Assembly: GCA_029821235.1 (NCBI GenBank) | Contig: JALGTT010000073.1 | Coordinates: 1 to 6,458, forward strand | Length of the DNA stretch: 6,458 nucleotides | Reading direction: 5' to 3' | Origin: Candidatus Hebobacteria bacterium | GTDB taxonomy: Bacteria > Armatimonadota > Hebobacteria > Hebobacterales > Hebobacteraceae | Notes under the pieces: model-generated | The model's database searches: none | Seen by the model: the letters and a program-made list of their open reading frames with translations, nothing else | Told to the model about the DNA's origin: nothing | Made by a program: the position numbers and the translations under genes | In this document: in pieces, positions 4,504 to 6,458 of the stretch | How positions within the stretch are numbered: position 1 is the first letter of the stretch | Layout: every line of letters starts with the position of its first letter

Positions 4504-6458
4504 ATGTTGAGAGCCGGCCTCTGGGCCCTGGTAACTCTGATGGTGACCGCTCTTCCGGTTCATGCACAATCGCGCAAGGGCGAATTGCGCGGGGCATGGA
4601 TGGGGGAGGGATATGGCCGGGACTGGCCGGCGGTGATGCAGAGCCTCCAGGAAAACGGGTTCAACGCGCTGTTTCTCAATGCGTGCACCGGAGGAGCCGC
4701 GTTCTACCGGAGCGAGGTGCTGCCTGTTGCGCCGGGCGCCACGCCGGGGAGGGATGAACTCGCAGAGGCGGCGAGGGAGGCCAGGCGGCACGGCATCGAA
4801 CTCCACGTCTGGCGGATCAATTGGGTGCTGTTCCACTGCCCGCCGGACAAGTTGGCCGAGTACGAACGCGCGGGGCGGCTGATGCGCAACCAGGAGGGAA
4901 GACTGGCGCGCGAGGATCCCTCCATCCCGGCAGACGTGAGAGTGGACTGGCTCTGCCCCTCCCACCCGGAGAACCGGCGGCTGGAGAAGGAGGCGATGCT
5001 GGAGTTGGTTCGCAGGTACGACATCGCCGGCATTCAGTTCGATTACATGCGCTTCCCGAACGAGCACTACTGCTACTGCGATCACTGCCGGGCGGAGTTC
5101 GAGAGGAGCCAGGGAAAACCGGTGGAGCACTGGCCTGCGGATGTGATGCCCGGCGGCCCGCTGGCCGAGCGGTATGCGGACTGGAGGCGCGGGCTGGAGA
5201 CCTCGCTGGTGGAGGAGATCAGCCAGGAGGCGCATCGCATCAAGCCCGACATCAAGGTGTCCCTCGCCGCCTGGCCGGACCTCGGCATCGCCCGCAACCA
5301 GGTGCTCCAGGACTGGCCCGCGTGGGTGAGGGCCGGCGCGCTGGACTTCATCTGCTTCATGGACTACGGCCTCGATGAGACTCAACTCGCAACACGGCTG
5401 CGGGCACAGCGCAGGCTGATCCACGGACAGATCCCCATCTACGCGGGGCTGGGCGCGTTCATGATGAAGGATGCGGATACGCTGGCCGACCAGATTCTGG
5501 TCACCAGGGAGGAGGGCGCGGACGGATTCGCGGCCTTCGCCTATGGCAGCGGCGACCTTGCCAAGTGGCTGCCCGATCTGCACAGCAGTGTCACCGCGGC
5601 CGACCCGAACCCCATCCCCCACCAGGCCCCGCCCGCGTCATTCGTGTTCTCGGGGCCAGCCGTGATGCCGGATTCGGGGGGCGAAGAGGTGGCGGCGGGG
5701 GAGCAACTTCTCGTGGAGATGGTGATCGGCACTCCGCCGGAGGAGATGCAGCCCGAAGAGGAGGATACCGCAGGCGCGGAGCAGGCGGCGGCGATGCTGC
5801 GCAATACCACCGAGACCCCGAAGCCTACGCGCTCCTGGGACTACCAGCCGCCCGGTCTGCTGGCCCCCGAGGAGGTGCCCAGGCTGTCCGGCCGAGTGGT
5901 GGTGGAGACTCCCCAGGGTGATTCCATCGCTAAACTCGGCGTGTTCGATTCCGACCTGGGCATCAAGCGGACCCTGAAGGTAACCGTGCCCCAGGGTAGG
6001 TTCCGCATTGCCTCCTATGGCGTGGAGTCGTTCGAGGGAGAGGAACGCGAATTCGTGGTGCGGAGCCCCTTGTTGATCGGCGTGACGCGGAAGGTGGAGG
6101 CGCCCCCGAAGCCGGCCGCGGCGGTCCCATCGGCCGGGGAACTCGACGCCTTGCTCGCCGGGATGGCGGCGCAACTCAATGCACACGACCTGACCGGCCT
6201 GGATGGAGTCATCCAGGCGAAGTTCTCGGGCGAAGGGGGCGGCGAGTGGTGGCTGCGCATCTCCGGTGGCAAAGCCGAATGGGGCCGCGGACAGGTGGAG
6301 AAGCCGACCGCCACCATCTCATGCCAGGCAAGGGATGCGTTCGCGATGGCCTCCGGCGAGGCCGATCCCTATCGCCTTTGGAACGCGGGGCGATTGCTGG
6401 TGAGCGGGGACGCGCGCTTTGTCGAGCGAGTGGGGGAGGTGCTGGGCATCGGCGGGGG
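4504..6458 (+). CDS. Secreted GHL10/DUF187-like glycosyl hydrolase with SCP2-like domain (3' end cut by window)
   Basis: The frame is open for 651 codons from ATG at 4504 to the right edge, with no stop. Residues 1-21 form a signal peptide (one Arg, a hydrophobic run, then a likely cut after VHA, before Gln22), with no lipobox Cys, so the protein is exported. Residues about 27-360 resemble GHL10/DUF187, a TIM-barrel glycosyl-hydrolase-like family: LRGAWM (28-33), HGIELHVWRINW (96-107), WLCPSHPENR (149-158), GIQFDYMRFP (176-185), KVSLAAWPDL (251-260), FICFMDYG (282-289) and a closing ADGFAAFAYGSG (339-350). Asp180 and Asp287 are plausible active-site residues. A Cys cluster (C190, C192, C195) follows the FDYMRFP strand. 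Residues about 361-535 are a linker with an acidic Pro/Glu-rich stretch and a short beta-rich segment. Residues about 546-651 look like an SCP2 domain. The substrate is unknown; an extracytoplasmic glycan or glycoconjugate is inferred. It is transcribed divergently from the three-gene minus-strand cluster. Confidence 0.88.
   Translation, partial: MLRAGLWALVTLMVTALPVHAQSRKGELRGAWMGEGYGRDWPAVMQSLQENGFNALFLNACTGGAAFYRSEVLPVAPGATPGRDELAEAAREARRHGIELHVWRINWVLFHCPPDKLAEYERAGRLMRNQEGRLAREDPSIPADVRVDWLCPSHPENRRLEKEAMLELVRRYDIAGIQFDYMRFPNEHYCYCDHCRAEFERSQGKPVEHWPADVMPGGPLAERYADWRRGLETSLVEEISQEAHRIKPDIKVSLAAWPDLGIARNQVLQDWPAWVRAGALDFICFMDYGLDETQLATRLRAQRRLIHGQIPIYAGLGAFMMKDADTLADQILVTREEGADGFAAFAYGSGDLAKWLPDLHSSVTAADPNPIPHQAPPASFVFSGPAVMPDSGGEEVAAGEQLLVEMVIGTPPEEMQPEEEDTAGAEQAAAMLRNTTETPKPTRSWDYQPPGLLAPEEVPRLSGRVVVETPQGDSIAKLGVFDSDLGIKRTLKVTVPQGRFRIASYGVESFEGEEREFVVRSPLLIGVTRKVEAPPKPAAAVPSAGELDALLAGMAAQLNAHDLTGLDGVIQAKFSGEGGGEWWLRISGGKAEWGRGQVEKPTATISCQARDAFAMASGEADPYRLWNAGRLLVSGDARFVERVGEVLGIGG
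5071..5088 (+). other. CYCDHC cysteine cluster in the GHL10-like domain
   Basis: Residues 190-195 read CYCDHC, directly after the conserved FDYMRFP strand and before a charged helix (RAEFERSQG). Three Cys and His194 within six residues could bind a metal ion or form a disulfide in this exported protein. I recall similar Cys knuckles in related hydrolase-like proteins, so it may be a subgroup mark rather than unique. Confidence 0.6.
6139..6458 (+). other. SCP2-like (sterol carrier protein 2 fold) domain, C-terminal edge cut
   Basis: Residues about 546-651 follow the SCP2 pattern: an N-terminal helix (ELDALLAGMAAQLN), a sheet with GEWWLRISGGKAEWGRG (580-596), PTATISCQARDAF (601-613), a helix with MASGEADPYRLWNAGR (615-630), then LLVSGDARFVERVGEVLG (631-648). 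The order of W-L-I-G strand, P-x-A-x-I-S strand, 'aG..dp..l...G.l.v.Gd' motif and final helix is typical. The fold binds lipids or other hydrophobic ligands in some proteins and serves as a structural add-on in bacterial enzymes such as SdsA1 and Eis. Called by eye from recalled patterns. Confidence 0.7.

Noticed and set aside
4408..5622. A 404-codon open frame on the minus strand opposite the secreted hydrolase.
   Set aside because: The plus-strand frame has a signal peptide, a ribosome binding site and GHL10 motifs over the same bases; the minus frame has none of these.

Overview
The window is GC-rich bacterial DNA, almost entirely coding, and holds four protein genes. Three lie on the minus strand, in transcription order: a uroporphyrinogen-decarboxylase-like protein (4394 to 3219), a sugar phosphate isomerase/epimerase-type TIM barrel (3166 to 2402), and a large DUF5107 plus TPR protein (2359 down past base 1, cut by the window edge). 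The fourth is on the plus strand, starts at 4504 and runs off the right edge. It is a secreted glycosyl-hydrolase-like (GHL10/DUF187-type) protein with an SCP2-like domain at its C-terminal side. I see no RNA genes, CRISPR arrays, insertion sequences or long repeats.

The organism cannot be fixed from the sequence. The gene content (non-HemE UroD-like proteins, AP-endonuclease-fold sugar isomerases, DUF5107-TPR proteins, secreted GHL10-type enzymes), the high GC and the clear Shine-Dalgarno sites suggest a polysaccharide-degrading bacterium of the Armatimonadota, Planctomycetota/Lentisphaerota or Hydrogenedentota sort. This is an inference from family distribution, not a proven placement.

Layout: 1-2359 DUF5107-TPR gene (minus, 3' end missing); a 42-base gap with its ribosome binding site; 2402-3166 isomerase; a 52-base gap; 3219-4394 UroD-like gene; a 109-base divergent intergenic region (4395-4503); 4504-6458 GHL10-SCP2 gene (plus, 3' end missing). 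The three minus-strand genes are close together and probably one operon. The divergent intergenic region probably holds promoters for both directions.

How they may work together: the secreted protein would bind or cleave a glycan or glycoconjugate outside the cytoplasm. The three proteins without signal peptides would act on a product inside the cell, with the isomerase rearranging a sugar and the DUF5107 domain (mutarotase-like fold) binding or processing a carbohydrate. The role of the UroD-like protein is open. The most unusual items are the GHL10 to SCP2 fusion and the UroD-like protein, which lacks both the HemE signature and the zinc ligands of methyltransferase relatives.
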